A stretch of DNA of 64,000 nt from Prinsepia uniflora. Lineage: Eukaryota > Streptophyta > Magnoliopsida > Rosales > Rosaceae. Location of the stretch: assembly GCA_032719365.1 (NCBI GenBank), contig CM064862.1, positions 60,518,131 through 60,582,130 of the forward strand, written 5' to 3'. Positions 12,560 through 24,296 of this stretch are shown piece after piece. A program made the translations under genes and the position numbers. The stretch's first letter is position 1. Each line of letters begins with the position of its first letter. The notes below the pieces were generated by a model. It did not search any database and had not been told where the DNA came from. It saw nothing but the letters and a program-made list of their open reading frames with translations.

Positions 12560-13376
12560 GCTGGCAAAGAAATCCTAAGGAAAATTGGATTCGGATTCCT
12601 ACTTCTAGTAGCTGGCTTCTAAAATCCATTTTATTTATGACTTTTTCTAGAGGCATTTGGATTTGGTTTCCTATGTCATTTTGGAAAACTAGGTTTCTAA
12701 AAGCCATAATTAACGTTAAGATTTTTTTTCTGTTCACAAGTATTTTATTTCAAGGGATTCCTGTGTAATAATTGGCATGGTACTTCAATGCGGTGAAATA
12801 AAATACAACAATCCACTAATCCAAGTCCAAACTAGGTTTCACATTCCACTAATCCAACAATTCCCAATATTTTCCAACAATCCACTAATTCACTAATTTC
12901 CAATGTTTTCCATTAATCCAATAATTCAATCATTTTCAATATTTTTATCAAATTCAACAATTCCATAATTCAATAATTTCCAATATTCAAAAATCAACTC
13001 CATAACATCCAATAGAAGAAGACCAGCTCTTATTACAGATATAATTGAAAAGAAAAAGGTTTGCCAATTAAAGCAACCAATAAATGTTTTTTTATTATAG
13101 AATTTTGTTTTCAAATCTGAAAATAACATTTATTTAAAAAAATTAAGAAGTTTTTAATTGAAAAAAGAAATTAGTAATTAAAATGCTTTTAATTTGAACA
13201 GTAATGAGGTTTCATATCACTTATAATCAGAGTCATTAATTAACCCAAAATTCAATGACCCGAAAAGAGTGTACATTTAAATGTAAATATAAGTGTCCCT
13301 TGATCCTACCCATATATATTTATATATAAAAATATATACATATATATAAATACATACATATATATATATATACGTG

Positions 13377-13407
<31 letters not shown>

Positions 13408-13730
13408 GTAAAGATTCGGCTAAATTGATCATACGTCAATTTATTAATAAGCTGGTTTCCGCCGACCTGTTCATCTGATGAGGTTAATTAGAGCATGTGG
13501 TTCCACAACAAGATTAATTTGGTGACTTATTTTCGCTTTTTAAATTTTGCTTTCTTTGTTTTCTTCTTTATTCTCTAAATTAAATCTAATTTTTACTTTT
13601 TTCATTTTGTAGATTTTATTTTTTTATTTTCTTTTTTCGTTATTTTTTCTCGTCTCTTAGTTTTTATTATGTGCAGTGGTTTCCTCAATCAAATTAGCAG
13701 TCATTCCACACTTACACATCACATTAAAAG
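12560..13730. other. AT-rich intergenic DNA
   Basis: Upstream of the severed gene's TATA box on its strand. It contains low-complexity 'ccactaatcca/ttccaatattt' runs (about 12800-12990) and no credible gene. Confidence 0.4.
13310..13409. repeat. AT dinucleotide microsatellite
   Basis: Interrupted (TA)n with TATG/TACA variants over about 100 bp. Confidence 0.9.
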
Positions 13731-13735
13731 ATTAT

Positions 13736-14320
13736 TGTGGAACCCAAAATCATCCGAAAATTATGAAGATGCCACGTGTCCCGTAATTCCCAAAAATAAC
13801 CAAATTGCCCTTGGCAAATAACGCTAATCATTTGAAAAACACCCGCACATTGAATAATCTATTTACCAGTTAAATACGTTATTTGATCGGGTTAAAATCT
13901 CCGTAATATTGATATTCTCCCCGAGAGTTAATTATCGTTATTCTTAATAATGGATAATTAATATTAATATTAAAATACAATAAGATTCATTACTATCATG
14001 ATGAGTCATCATTACAATTATTAAATAATATATTTAATAATAATATATTATTTACTAATTAAATATTCAACCGACCAATCAGAACGCTCCAAGGCTCCCA
14101 AGATTTTCCTATAAATAGCAAGACATATTTCATTTCCAAGGTACGTTGATTTTTCGTTTCGAAGTATATCCCTTTCCTCTCTCAAAGCTAACTTAAGCAT
14201 CAGAGTGTTCTTGGTCGAACAACCCCCCGGGTAAATCGATCGAAGCAACGATAGCTAATTGTTTGCTGTTTGCAGGAATTGTGAGGACTTTTCGCAACGA
14301 GTTCAATCTTTGATTCAACA
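13736..14320 (+). repeat. 5' LTR of G
   Basis: Matches 28699-29277 in the same orientation and both H LTRs in reverse. It contains TATAAATA at 14110-14117, which probably sets the U3/R boundary just downstream. Confidence 0.92.
14110..14117 (+). promoter_or_regulatory. TATA box in the G 5' LTR
   Basis: TATAAATA, present at the same place in all four LTRs of G and H (29067-29074 in the 3' LTR; 38454-38461 and 32358-32365 in reverse in H). Confidence 0.65.
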
Positions 14321-14321
14321 A

Positions 14322-14340
14322 TTGGTGCTTTCATTGAGAG
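14322..14340 (+). other. Primer-binding site of G
   Basis: TTGGTGCTTTCATTGAGAG begins one base after the LTR end. The identical sequence lies at the matching place in H. It starts with TGG as plant primer sites do, but I cannot assign the tRNA. Confidence 0.6.
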
Positions 14341-14378
14341 CTATTGAGGAATACTCAGAAGAAGCTCTCTCATTTGTT

Positions 14379-14585
14379 CATCGTTCATCTTTCTTCGTTC
14401 GTCGTTCATCGACATTGTTCGAAGATTTTGAACGTTGTTCATCACTCATCAAGAATTCGTTCATCATTCATCTTTCTTCGTTCGTCGTTCATCGACATTG
14501 TTCGAAGATTTTGAACGTTGTACATCGTTCATCTTCCTTCATTCGTCGTTCATCAACATTGTTCGAAGATTCTGAACGTTGTTCA
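14379..14585 (+). repeat. Leader repeats between PBS and gag of G
   Basis: Three imperfect copies of a unit containing GTCGTTCATCGACATTGTTC followed by GAAGATTTTGAACGTTG (start points about 14401, 14483 and 14545). The matching array in H is at about 37985-38195. It lies in the transcript leader before the gag start. Confidence 0.8.
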
Positions 14586-14631
14586 AATTATCCATCAACA
14601 GCTTTCCAAATTCGAAATTCTTCGATTCGCC

Positions 14632-16438
14632 ATGGCTAAGGTTCGTCGATCTATTCGATCGGCTGGAGAAGGTGTTTCTGCCTCAACGGCTCAAACAAGG
14701 AATGAGGCTCGCATTGAAACTCCGGAGAAGCGGCCAACTCAACCCAGGCGTGTGTCCATAGAATCACCAATGGAGACACTTGAAGGGAGACCAACCTTCA
14801 GTTTTGGAGCGTTCCCCTCTCCAGCTAACCAAGTACCCGTGCTAGGGGAAGGAACTTCGGCTTTACAACAAGGAAACGAGAAGTTGATGGGAAATGCATC
14901 ACAACATGATCTGCCCATAACAAACATGGTCCTAAGGGACTTTCTAGACGGGTGTCATGACATCTCAGGGAGAAGTCGTCACCAACCTCCCTAGGACAAC
15001 TTGGCACAACAAGTTGAAGGGTTAAGCAAACAAGTTCAACTTCAGTCAGAGCTCTTACAGCAAATCCTAGCAGAGAGACCAGTCCAAGAGCAGGACAAAC
15101 ATTCCACGTCACGTGGAAAACAAGAGCATGCTCAAAGACGTCCTGGGAAAGAACCAGTCCACTGCCAAACAATGTCACGAGACACTTCGCTAAGCAATTC
15201 CAGTGAAGAAAGTCATGCTCACCGAGCAAAAAGCCCTCAACGGTTAAAGCCTTCAGTGCGTGAACGGCTAGGAAATAAGATTGGGGAAACTTCACAGGTA
15301 GAGCGCTCACAGCACTCACATGGGAGCAGAGGGCAACTTCAAGATCTATACAAAGACCCAAAACGATCTGCCCACGGCAGTAAAGGGGAAGATGAAGCCT
15401 ACTTCCCTGCACGATCCCAGAGATCAAAGAAAGAAGCTCAAAGAGGTTCTCGACGATTAGCACAAAGGGACTCATCACCTCAGCGAGGAGCGTTGGGAGC
15501 GTTGCGGGCTACGTCACCAGATACAGCTCTCTACGCCCTTTATAAGGGATATTGAGGTGAAGCCATTCCCCCAGAGGTTCGCAACGCCAAGCTTCACTCC
15601 ATTCAAAGGAGCCTCCGACCCGGTAAAACACATAGATTATTACCGAGGAGTCATGATCCCCACAGGTCTAATGATGCGCTCATGTGCAAAGTTTTTCAAG
15701 ATTCTCCCAAAGGCCAAGCCATGACTTGGTTCAATCATCTCCCCCCTAGGTCGATTGGGTCCTTCGAAGAGTTGGCCCTAGCATTTGTGAAGGAATACGC
15801 ACAACTTCGGACAATTGAGGTAAAAGATGACCATCTTTTCTCTGTCCGAAAGAGCGCAAAAGACACTCTGCGACAATACATACGGAGATTTTGTGAAGAG
15901 AAGTCTCGCATTATGGGCTGTAATGACCTTGTTGCAGCAATGGAATTTAAGCAAGGACTCCCTCGAGACAGCCAGCTTTACGGGGACATCGTCATGAGCA
16001 ATGCGCAAAGTCTCACCAAAATACTTTCGCTAGCAGAGCGACATGCAAGTTGGGAGGACGAGAAGAACGCTGCTCATACTCAGGACCATGTCGGGGCTAG
16101 TGAAAAGGCCTCCAATGAGGATGAGCCCCATGGAAAGTTTGCGACTGGAAAGCTCAACAAGCGCAAGGCGGGGCAACACTCCCAAACGCCAGTGATAGGG
16201 AAGCCTAACTTGCAGCTATCTTTACCAGTCCATCAGATCCACAATGAAATTAAGGACAAGCCATGGTTTAAGAAACCGGAGCCAGTCAAGGGCAATCAGA
16301 AGAATGCTGATAAAACCAAATGGTGCGCGTTTCATGAAGGAGGGGCATTGTACAGACTACATCAAGAAGAAGACTGTAAATCACATGGAGAACAAAGAGC
16401 CAAACGAGCCAGCGTCAAAGGTGATCCGCATCAACTAG
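14632..16438 (+). pseudogene. gag: Retrotransposon gag protein of G, broken
   Basis: Gag packages the element RNA into virus-like particles. The frame opens at ATG 14632 (MAKVRRSIRSAGEG), runs through an S/R/K/Q-rich region with a short coiled-coil-like LSKQVQLQSELLQQ, and reaches the Retrotrans_gag domain (about 15560-16070) with GQAMTWFNHLPPRSI, SFEELALAFVKEYAQL and LRQYIRRFCEEKSRI. The breaks are a CAG-to-TAG stop at 14992, one C lost near 15660 (four Cs where H has five) and a 62-bp deletion near 16336. That deletion removes the zinc-knuckle-like CAFHEFYGH...C region still seen in H and shifts the frame. The original C-terminus ASKVIRIN ends at 16438. Long frames on the opposite strand here are shadows of gag. 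Confidence 0.85.
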
Positions 16439-16593
16439 ACGCAAGACAACATTAGAGAGACATAAAATTCTACGGAGCTTTTCAATTTTGCTTTTCAAGT
16501 TGTCTTCTAAATTCAAGTATCAATGAAATGAGATTGACAAATTGATTTGTTCACCATGTACAATTTTCAAAGCTTATTCTCTCTAGTGTAAAA

Positions 16594-16812
16594 AGCCTTC
16601 GTCATCGAAGCATCCAAGCCTTCGTCATCGAAGCATCCAAGCCTTCGTCATCGAAGCATCCAAGCCTTCGTGCCATGCGAAGCACCTAAGCCTTCGCCCT
16701 GCGAAGCATCTAAGCCTTCGCCATGCGAAGCACCTAAGCCTTCGTCATTGAAGCATCCAAGCCTTCGCCCTGCGAAGCATTCAAGCCTTCGTCATCGAAG
16801 CATCTAAGCCTT
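16594..16812 (+). repeat. 23-bp minisatellite of G
   Basis: About nine or ten tandem units of the type AAGCCTTCGTCATCGAAGCATCC, with CCTGCGAAGC and CCATGCGAAGC variants. Each unit contains CTTCG and CGAAG arms that could pair. The same array lies after gag in H (about 35540-35870). There are no unique spacers, so it is not a CRISPR array. Confidence 0.88.
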
Positions 16813-17042
16813 CTGAGTCCTGCAAATTTTTGCGCAGCAAGGAGAGCTCATCTCGAGCGATATCTCGCTCATTTTCTATCATCATCCTCTCCGCACGGCT
16901 CATCTCCAACTCGCCCACTTTGGCTTCCGATGTGAAATTAGGACCTTACGTTTTCTTAAGTTATCGTAATCTCACATCGACAACGTAACTTTCCATTTCT
17001 GCGGCCTTTTAAGATAGCACATTCGCAGAGCCAGAACGGACA

Positions 17043-17106
17043 GGTTAGGAAAGAAGTTGCTCGGCATGCTTTTTGGTTAGGAAAGAAGTTGCTCGGCATG
17101 CTTTTT
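17043..17106 (+). repeat. 32-bp tandem duplication
   Basis: GGTTAGGAAAGAAGTTGCTC followed by GGCATGCTTTTT occurs twice with period 32 (starts 17043 and 17075). H has the same duplication, so it predates the split of the two copies. On the minus strand the two copies are read in different frames and form the C-terminus of the antisense ORF. Confidence 0.85.
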
Positions 17107-17566
17107 TCTCCCAAGAACCAATAGGTCCTTGTTTATCATTCTTCTTCTGAACAACGGATCCTTTCAAGCAGAGTGGAGCGCTCAACCACCCCTTGATTAG
17201 GATGTCTGAAGGCCTCCCACCATTCATATCTCTAAATGGAGAAAGTAGCCGGCTCATGTCCCGGGACTCTAGAGGAATTTTAAGGGCCATGTCAATCTTT
17301 TTGAGATCATGCTGACCTCCAAACCTGTTGTACAGCTCATCAAACATGCGGAAGTGCAAGGCCATCCTTAAGTCTGGAGAGGCATGATTGTCGCCAAGCT
17401 TCACGAGAACGTCGCTTGGAAAGGTAATTTGATTGCGAGCCTTCTACCCCATGAAGTCTTGAGGCTTCTCAAAATCCATATCTTTCCCTCAGAATGGACT
17501 TAGGCTACGAGAACCACCACGCTCCCACAATGCAAGTTTGCTGGGTCTCTCGACACCTTAACACAT
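17045..17566 (-). pseudogene. Antisense ORF of G, broken
   Basis: It lies downstream of gag and runs against it. The reading frame corresponds to the better-preserved copy in H (34793-35314). Here the open part covers codons from KLGDNHASPDLRMALHFRM to KKHAEQLLS. The upstream part contains three stops relative to H: codon 3 (CAA to TAA), then CGA to TGA and TGG to TAG, all C-to-T-type changes on one strand or the other. I recognise no domain. The shared segments SRDMSRLLSPFRDMNGGRPS and GPIGSWEKK are the best search queries. It may be a captured host sequence or an element-specific antisense gene, as known from some gypsy families. Confidence 0.5.
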
Positions 17567-17784
17567 AACGAGCATATTTGTGGTACTAACAGGAGTCACA
17601 GTCAATGTGATCTAGCCTACCAATGCTCACTAGTCACGTCCTCAAGTGCACTCAGTCACCGCCAAATCTCTGTCGACTGTTCAGCCAAACTCTGCCCACC
17701 ACGTGGTGCTGGTTGTACACCCGCTCCAACAAAGTTTCTAAACACCTTCGACGGACCCTTGGCACGTAGCAAGCATATTTGTGG
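17564..17784 (+). repeat. Paired about 70-bp repeats of G, second unit split by E
   Basis: Unit 1 (17564-17630) contains GCATATTTGTGGTACTAACA and ends CCTACCAATGC. Unit 2 begins at about 17765 (AGCAAGCATATTTGTGG), is cut at 17784 by LTR E and resumes at 27171 (TACTAGCAAGAG... CTACCAATGC). H keeps both units uninterrupted (about 34525-34600 and 34732-34795). Confidence 0.75.
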
Positions 17785-18673
17785 TGTGACGACCCGTCCC
17801 GAATTAGCGGGATTAATTAAGAATTAATGACGGATTAGCCTCGCTAATCAAAGACTAATCAGAGATTAGAAGAGGATTAGCGGACGTTCGGGCGAAATGA
17901 CTATTTTGCCCCTAGAATGGGTGAATCGTTGAGTTTTCATTTAGGCGGTCAAATGGACTTTGGCTGATGACTGTGATGTTGTTCGTGACGGCACGAGTTC
18001 ATAGACAGGTGGCACACTCGATTCCGACATTCGAGGAGGAAGTTATGACGTTTGGAAGTTCAAGGGCATTTTGGTAATTTGGGCCAAAAGTTTACTTTTG
18101 ACCCGGAAGGTCCAATGGTCGAGGGCCAAAAACTGTTACGTAGATCACGACGATACGGATCCGTAGACAGGCGGCACGTCGAATTCGGACGTTCGACGGC
18201 GAAGTTACGGTTCATGGAAGTTCCAAGGTACTATTCACGACGACACTTTTGACGAGACAAAAAGGGGAGTTTTGTCTCTAGTGGGCCCAGGTTTTGAGAC
18301 AGCCAATGGATGAGTGACAAGTGTCACCCATCCACTGGCCAATCTCACACATTCATGCATAACCATCGACCATTTCTTTTCTTTGTTCCCAAACACAAAC
18401 CCGATCCACCATTTTTTCATCCACAACCCAAACCCTTGATCCATGACCATTTGTGAGAGGCTAGAGAAGGAAGAGAGGACCAGAGGACGTGGTGGTTGGC
18501 TAGGCAGAGCCGCCGTGGGCAGCGGAGGGGGAAAATCGATCAAAGGTATCGGTTTTACCTTTTTAATCCATTTTTCCATTTTTTGTATTATGGACGGTTT
18601 TTATGGATTGTTTTAAGTTAAATGGGTCATTAGAGGAGTATTAGGATGATCTGGAGGAAGGATGGAGGTCGAG

Positions 18674-21600
18674 TGACAGGACCCATCCCAATCTCCCCGG
18701 GATTAGTGCGGGATGACCCTTCTCCCGTCTGACACAGAGTGTCAGACAAGGGATATTTCCGACCTTTGCCCTCTCGGGCTATCAGAGTACGCAAGGATCC
18801 GGAGGAGGTATGTGATATCTCGGTCTCTACTACAGTCCACATCCGATGTCAACCTGAAGGGCAGTCAAAACATTAAGAACTGTGAGTGGACAAAACAAGA
18901 GTTTATAAAAACATTTTAACGAGAAGACATTTGTACCCTTCACTAAAAAGTATGCATTCATTCGAAAACCATTTATCCAGAAATCATATGCAGGAACTAA
19001 GCCCAAAACCAAGATTGAGAGAACCATAATGAAAATGACCACACGGGCCGCTGCCCAAATCCATAAGGGTCTCAGCCCAAATCACAAGAAACCAACCATA
19101 AGGGCCACTGCCCAAAACCTGTGTAACCAAACATATCACATAACATATTTATATCATATATACATATAATTCACACAACCAATCTTGTCACGGTTTCCAA
19201 AGCTACGCGCGTGCTACCCAGGTCTCAATCCGAGTCTTCTCAAAGTCAAGATCAATGTTCGCAGACCACTGACCCTACCCGAGGTAATAGTAATCATAGC
19301 CTTCCTGAGAGTAAGGAACCCAACTAGGGGGTGACTCCACTCAGTCGGTGCTCCGTGACTACTCCGGGGTCCACCTAGGCCAACGACCCTCCCAGGAGGA
19401 GATAGAAGAACAAGTAAAGGAAGGTATATGAACATATATATACATAACATAAACACTCATGCCCGGTTCCCCTGAACCGTCATGATCCATAACATCCATT
19501 AACCAGGGTTCATGCCGGTTCCCATAAACCGTCATGAACCAGAATGACCTGACAAAGGTTCATGCCGGTTCCCATAAACCGTCATGAACCACAATGACCT
19601 TTTCAGAGTTCATGCCGGTTCCCATAAACCGTCATGAACCAGAATGACCTGACAAAGGTTCATGCCGGTTCCCATAAACCGTCATGAACCACAATGACCT
19701 TTTCAGAGTTCATGCCGGTTCCCATAAACCGCAATGAACTTGGAAATTCATCTAGGTCCTGACCCGAAATCATTAGTGTAAAACAACTGGGTCTTGTGCC
19801 CGAACATATGACTCAACTGGGCATCCTGCCCGATATCTAAGGGTCAGTCACGACTCCGATCATAGTGATGCGTGCAACCATCCATCCAGGACCGCCCTCA
19901 ATCCTGGTATGTCGCCGTGAACGTATCAACCGACGCGACCACCACAAGATCATGGTGCACTCATCACCGATCGATATCCTGAACCGTCAGCACTCCGAAG
20001 TCGAGCCTCCCCAGGCTGCCCGACCACGAATCGTGCATCGTGACCTCTCTGGAAGGAACACATCCCAATCCAGAGGCGAGCGTCGTATCGTCGATCGCCG
20101 TGCACATAGCACCCGTCGCGACCACGATTTAGACCCGAAGGTCATAAATAGTGTCATATGCCCGAGACCAAACCAAATGGGGCTCATACCCGTGTTTATC
20201 CATTTGAAATCCAAAACCATTTCATTTAAATCAATAAAGAAATACAGACCCGTATAAGCACCGTATAAGGCCGAAACCTCGAAATACGTGCTTATACATA
20301 AACACATATAAATGCACCCATGGCATCATCAAACATGTAATAAAACATATAATAAACATTTATGCATGCACCAATTTAGAAAAAAAGGTCCACTCACAGA
20401 CCGTCCGAGCTGCCACCTCGATTTGTGTGCCATACGGCTCCCCGAGCCGATCACCATCACCGGGACTCCCAACCCTATATTTTAATAGAAGGTTAATAAC
20501 TACTTAATTAGCCTCCTACCAAAGCCCCATAATTTTCCAGAACTTTTAACTATTTTTAAGCCAACCCTAAACCTTCATATGCCCCGAAACATATGGAGGC
20601 AGTGTCTGATTGACACAAAATCAGTCCCAAAATGTTCGTTACATCGAATAGAAGATTTCCCGTATTGAACACTTTCCCAAATTATGGCCCACGCGTCCTC
20701 ACGCGGCCCTAGAAGGTCGAAAACACTGTTTATCGTCTCCTACCTCCAAACTGAACCAGTTTTACTGTAGCAAAACGCTGTTCATCAGTCGGTTTTTTTT
20801 TTCTTCTGGTTTTTGGACCGATTCAAGGTTCATTTCATCCCATTTTGATTCTAATATAATCCTAATCCTATTTCCTACCTTTTAGACATTAAAAACTGAA
20901 GGAAAACCACCCAAACCCGAGCTTTCATCCGCCATCAATGGTGGCCGGAATTTCCTCCACCGTCCACGGCCTTTCCCGGCCATCCTAAACCACGAAAACA
21001 ATCATATTCTACTCCTAGGGTCCCCAGAAACCTTACCCAATTAATGAAATCGGGTAAAAACCATTTAAACCCAAACTCAAAATTTCAAATATTTTTCTTA
21101 CCTCACGATCTCTCCGCCGTCCACCATCCGCCGTGAGCCACCACCCTCAGTCCTAGTCCTTCATCATCCAGCCCTTCCTTATTCCTCACACTCACTCACG
21201 GGTCACAAGAGGAATGGTGATGGTGTGTGTGTGGGTGTTTCGGGTTTGAGGGAAAAAGGAAGAAAATGACATGGATATGGGGGGTGGGTTTCAGGTTTGA
21301 GGGATAGGAAATGGAGAGGATGAAGTGATGATCAGATGAGAGAATGAGAGATGGAGGGTGAGGATTTAAAGATGAAATTGAAATGGATGGATAGGATTAG
21401 TTGTAGGATAGATTAATTATAAAATAATACAAATATTACTATTTAATTAGCATAGATCCACCTTTTTAGGACTAGCCAATGGGATGAGTGAGACTTGTCA
21501 CTCATCCATGGGACCCACTAAAAATATCTGCCCAATCAGATATTGCCAACTCATACCCGTCTCGAAGTACGTGCATAGTGAAATCGAACTTCCGTGACCT

Positions 21601-22019
21601 ATAACTCTCCCGTTCGAAGTCCGATTTCAGCGTGCCGCCTGCCTATGGATTTGCATCATCCTTATCTACGTAATATTCTTCGGCCCTCGGCCATCGGACC
21701 TCTCAACAAGTCAACATTTGACCCCTTTTAACCAAAATTACCAAAATGCCCCTAAGCTTCCGAACGCCATAACTTCCTCCTCGAACGTCGGAATTGAACG
21801 TGCCACCTGTCTATGAACTCGTGACGTCACGAACTACGTCACGGTCATTGGTCAAAGTCTGTTTGACCGCCCGAATGAAAAGTCAACGTTTTGCCACGAC
21901 CAGGGGCAAAACGGTCATTTTGCATCGTTCGTCCCATTTCGCTCTACTAATCACGGATTAGCCTCACTAATCGTGATTAGTCACTAATCTAATCATGGAA
22001 TTTGGGACGGGTCGTTACA
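18674..22019 (-). mobile_element. Solo LTR D, inserted in E
   Basis: A 3.35-kb LTR on the minus strand. Plus-strand ends are TGACAGGACCCATCCC and GGGACGGGTCGTTACA. The TSD TCGAG is perfect (18669-18673 and 22020-22024). Its U3 start matches J (ATTAGTGACTAATCACGATTAG type) rather than its host E, so it is a different subfamily. It contains the longest copy of the 50-bp hairpin array in the window. Confidence 0.92.
19498..19737. repeat. Hairpin-forming 50-bp tandem repeat, about 5 units
   Basis: CATGCCGGTTCCCATAAACC recurs at 19511, 19561, 19611, 19661 and 19711, exactly 50 bp apart. Each unit can fold: GGTTCATG pairs with CATGAACC, and inside that CGGTT pairs with AACCG. The linkers alternate between AGAATGACCTGACAAAGG and ACAATGACCTTTTCAGAG, giving a 100-bp higher-order period. 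Confidence 0.9.
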
Positions 22020-22854
22020 TCGAGACACCGTGGGGGGGGGGGTGTTTAGAAAAGTTGAACCGTGAGGGGTTTTTGGGTTCACGGGTTCTAGGTGGTTTTA
22101 GGTTGTTTTATTAATTGGAATTGATATAAAACTTTAAAATAGGAATTTAGGGATTAAAATGGGACAAAACGGACGAGATTTGAGGGTTATAGGAGCCTGG
22201 ACTGGTCACGCCGATCCAGTTGCAGGAAACGAACCGGACCGGCCGGTCTGAACCGGCCGTCGAGAGGTTGAAGACGCACTGTTCATAGGCGCGTGGCTCC
22301 CACGCGCAGCCATTTCAGGAGGCTCGTACGGGCGCGTACGAGAGATTTTGGGCAAGGTTCCAACATGTAATTTCATCTATTCGATGTAACGAACATTTTG
22401 GGACCGGTTTCGTGTCAATCGGACATCGTTTCGATATAGTTCGGGACGTCCGAAGGTTTAGGTTCGCGTTTAAAAATAGTTAGAAATTCCGAAAAATTAC
22501 GGGGCTTTAGTGAGGGGTTATATAAGTAGTTAGTATCCCTCTAAATTAATTTGGACAGGTTCGGGAATCCCGGAGGCGACGTTTGACCCCAGTGACGATT
22601 AAGGCACGCGTATCGAGGCACGGCTTCGGACGGTCTGTGAGTGGACCCTTCTTTTGAATTCGATGCATGCATAAATGTTTTATAATTTTTTTAGAATATA
22701 TTTTGTGATGCCTTGAGTGCATTTGATTGTGGTAGCTTAGGATCGACATATTTGCACGTTTTTCGAGGTTTTCGGCTTTATGTCGTACCTTAGCGTACTA
22801 CGTTTTTAACGAGGGTTTTATAAATGGAGTTTGGATTTGGAAACATGAACTCGG

Positions 22855-23300
22855 GCGTGAGACCCATTTGATTTACAAAGTCTCGGACTTGGAGTCCATT
22901 TGATTTGACGAGGAATCGGACCTAGGGTCCATTTGAGCTATACGATCGGACCGAGGGTCCAGTTGGTTTACGACTCGGGTTTGAGGCCCAGTTAGTGGTA
23001 CTATCGGGCTTGATGCCCCGTTGATTTATAATATCGGGCCTGAGACCCATTTGGTTGAGATATCGGGCTTAAGGCCCTGTTGGTTGTGAAATTGGACGTG
23101 AGGTCCTGTTGGGTTATGGTTTCGGGCTTAAGGCCTAGTTATTCGTGTTATCGGGCTTGAGTCCCAGTTCAGTTTGTGAAATGAGAATTCGGGTATGAGA
23201 CCCAGTTGAACTGAGGATTTAGGTCGAGGCCTGTGAAATGAGTTTGAATCGGATTCGAGGAATCCCGTTGAGATGAATCGGGTTTGAGACCCAGTTGAAA
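22855..23300 (+). repeat. Imperfect about 30-bp repeats in LTR E
   Basis: About twelve copies of a loose unit 'tcgggcttgaggcccagttg' plus an A/T spacer. Weaker versions lie in A (4385-4530), I (43670-43800) and J (46380-46520). This is a family trait of these LTRs, not a gene. Confidence 0.75.
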
Positions 23301-24296
23301 TGTATTTTGAGAAAGAAAGAAAGTATTTTGAAAATATATTGAACCCTCCATATGTTTATATGGTCTCCTCCAGACGTCGACTTGGAGAGTCACGATCCAC
23401 AGACCAGAGTGGGTATCCCCATAGGGATCCCGTTCCAGGAGTGGTGGTTACTTTTTATGATGTGGTCCCGGACCAGATTCCGGAGAGATGTGTGGACTAG
23501 ATCCAAAGAGAGAGCTCAGACTAGATCCAGTGATTGAGCCTCCTAGATAGAGATTCCTGGGAGAAGACTCGGAGTGAGACCCCGAGTAGTGTGCACACTA
23601 GTATAGAGATTGACATCGTGACTATATCGGGGATGTGTTCCCTAGGGGCTGTGTGCGCCGAGTTGGCATCTTCTCGGAAGAGCCGCGGATGGGTTATACG
23701 TATGATGGTACATATGAGGTTCTTTGGAAAGTGGTTTTAGGGTGGTGGCCCTGTATTTTATGTTTTAGAAATGATTTGGGGGCAGAGACCCCGCATTCTG
23801 TGTGTTGGTATTTCACTGAGAAAGGTTTTGGGCTGAGACCCACGTGACATGATTTGGGGCTGAGTTCCCATGTTTTGATTGATGGTTTTGAGTTGTGATT
23901 TCGAGTCGAGGACCCAAATGGATTTATGGGTCATGACGGTTTATGGGGCCGGGCATGAACCCTTGGAAGATTTTGAGAATGGTTTCAAATGGTTTTATGA
24001 ATGTTTGATAAACGGTTTTTGAATGTATGCATATGTTTTTATTGAAGGGCATAAACGTCTTTATGTGAAAATGTTTTATTAAAATATTAAATTGTCCACT
24101 CACAGTTTTCGTGTTTTAATGCCCTTCAGGTTGATCACGGATGCGGGCTGTAGCAGAGACGAGACAACACTCCCCTCCTCCTACAATCTTGACGCACTTT
24201 GACAGCCCCGACGAGGGCCGATGGTGGAATTTTCCCTAGTCTGACACTTTGTGTCAGACGGGATCAGGCGGGTCCCACGTTAATCCTAGGGGATTC

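Noticed and set aside
14825..15478. Long open frame of 217 codons on the minus strand in G, with a counterpart in H
   Set aside because: It lies exactly opposite gag, its residues mirror the gag codon bias, and it is broken in H; a shadow frame. The antisense ORF downstream of gag is different because no coding frame lies opposite it.
16594..16812. Regular short repeats resembling a CRISPR array
   Set aside because: Units are directly adjacent with no unique spacers, the same array recurs in H inside a retrotransposon, and the DNA is plant nuclear.
19865..20257. Frame of 130 codons and its counterparts near 4123 and 43370
   Set aside because: The shared 'gacgacgtgacgctcg..ttccggagaggtcacgatgca' block is a conserved stretch of the long LTRs, read in different frames on different strands; not a protein.
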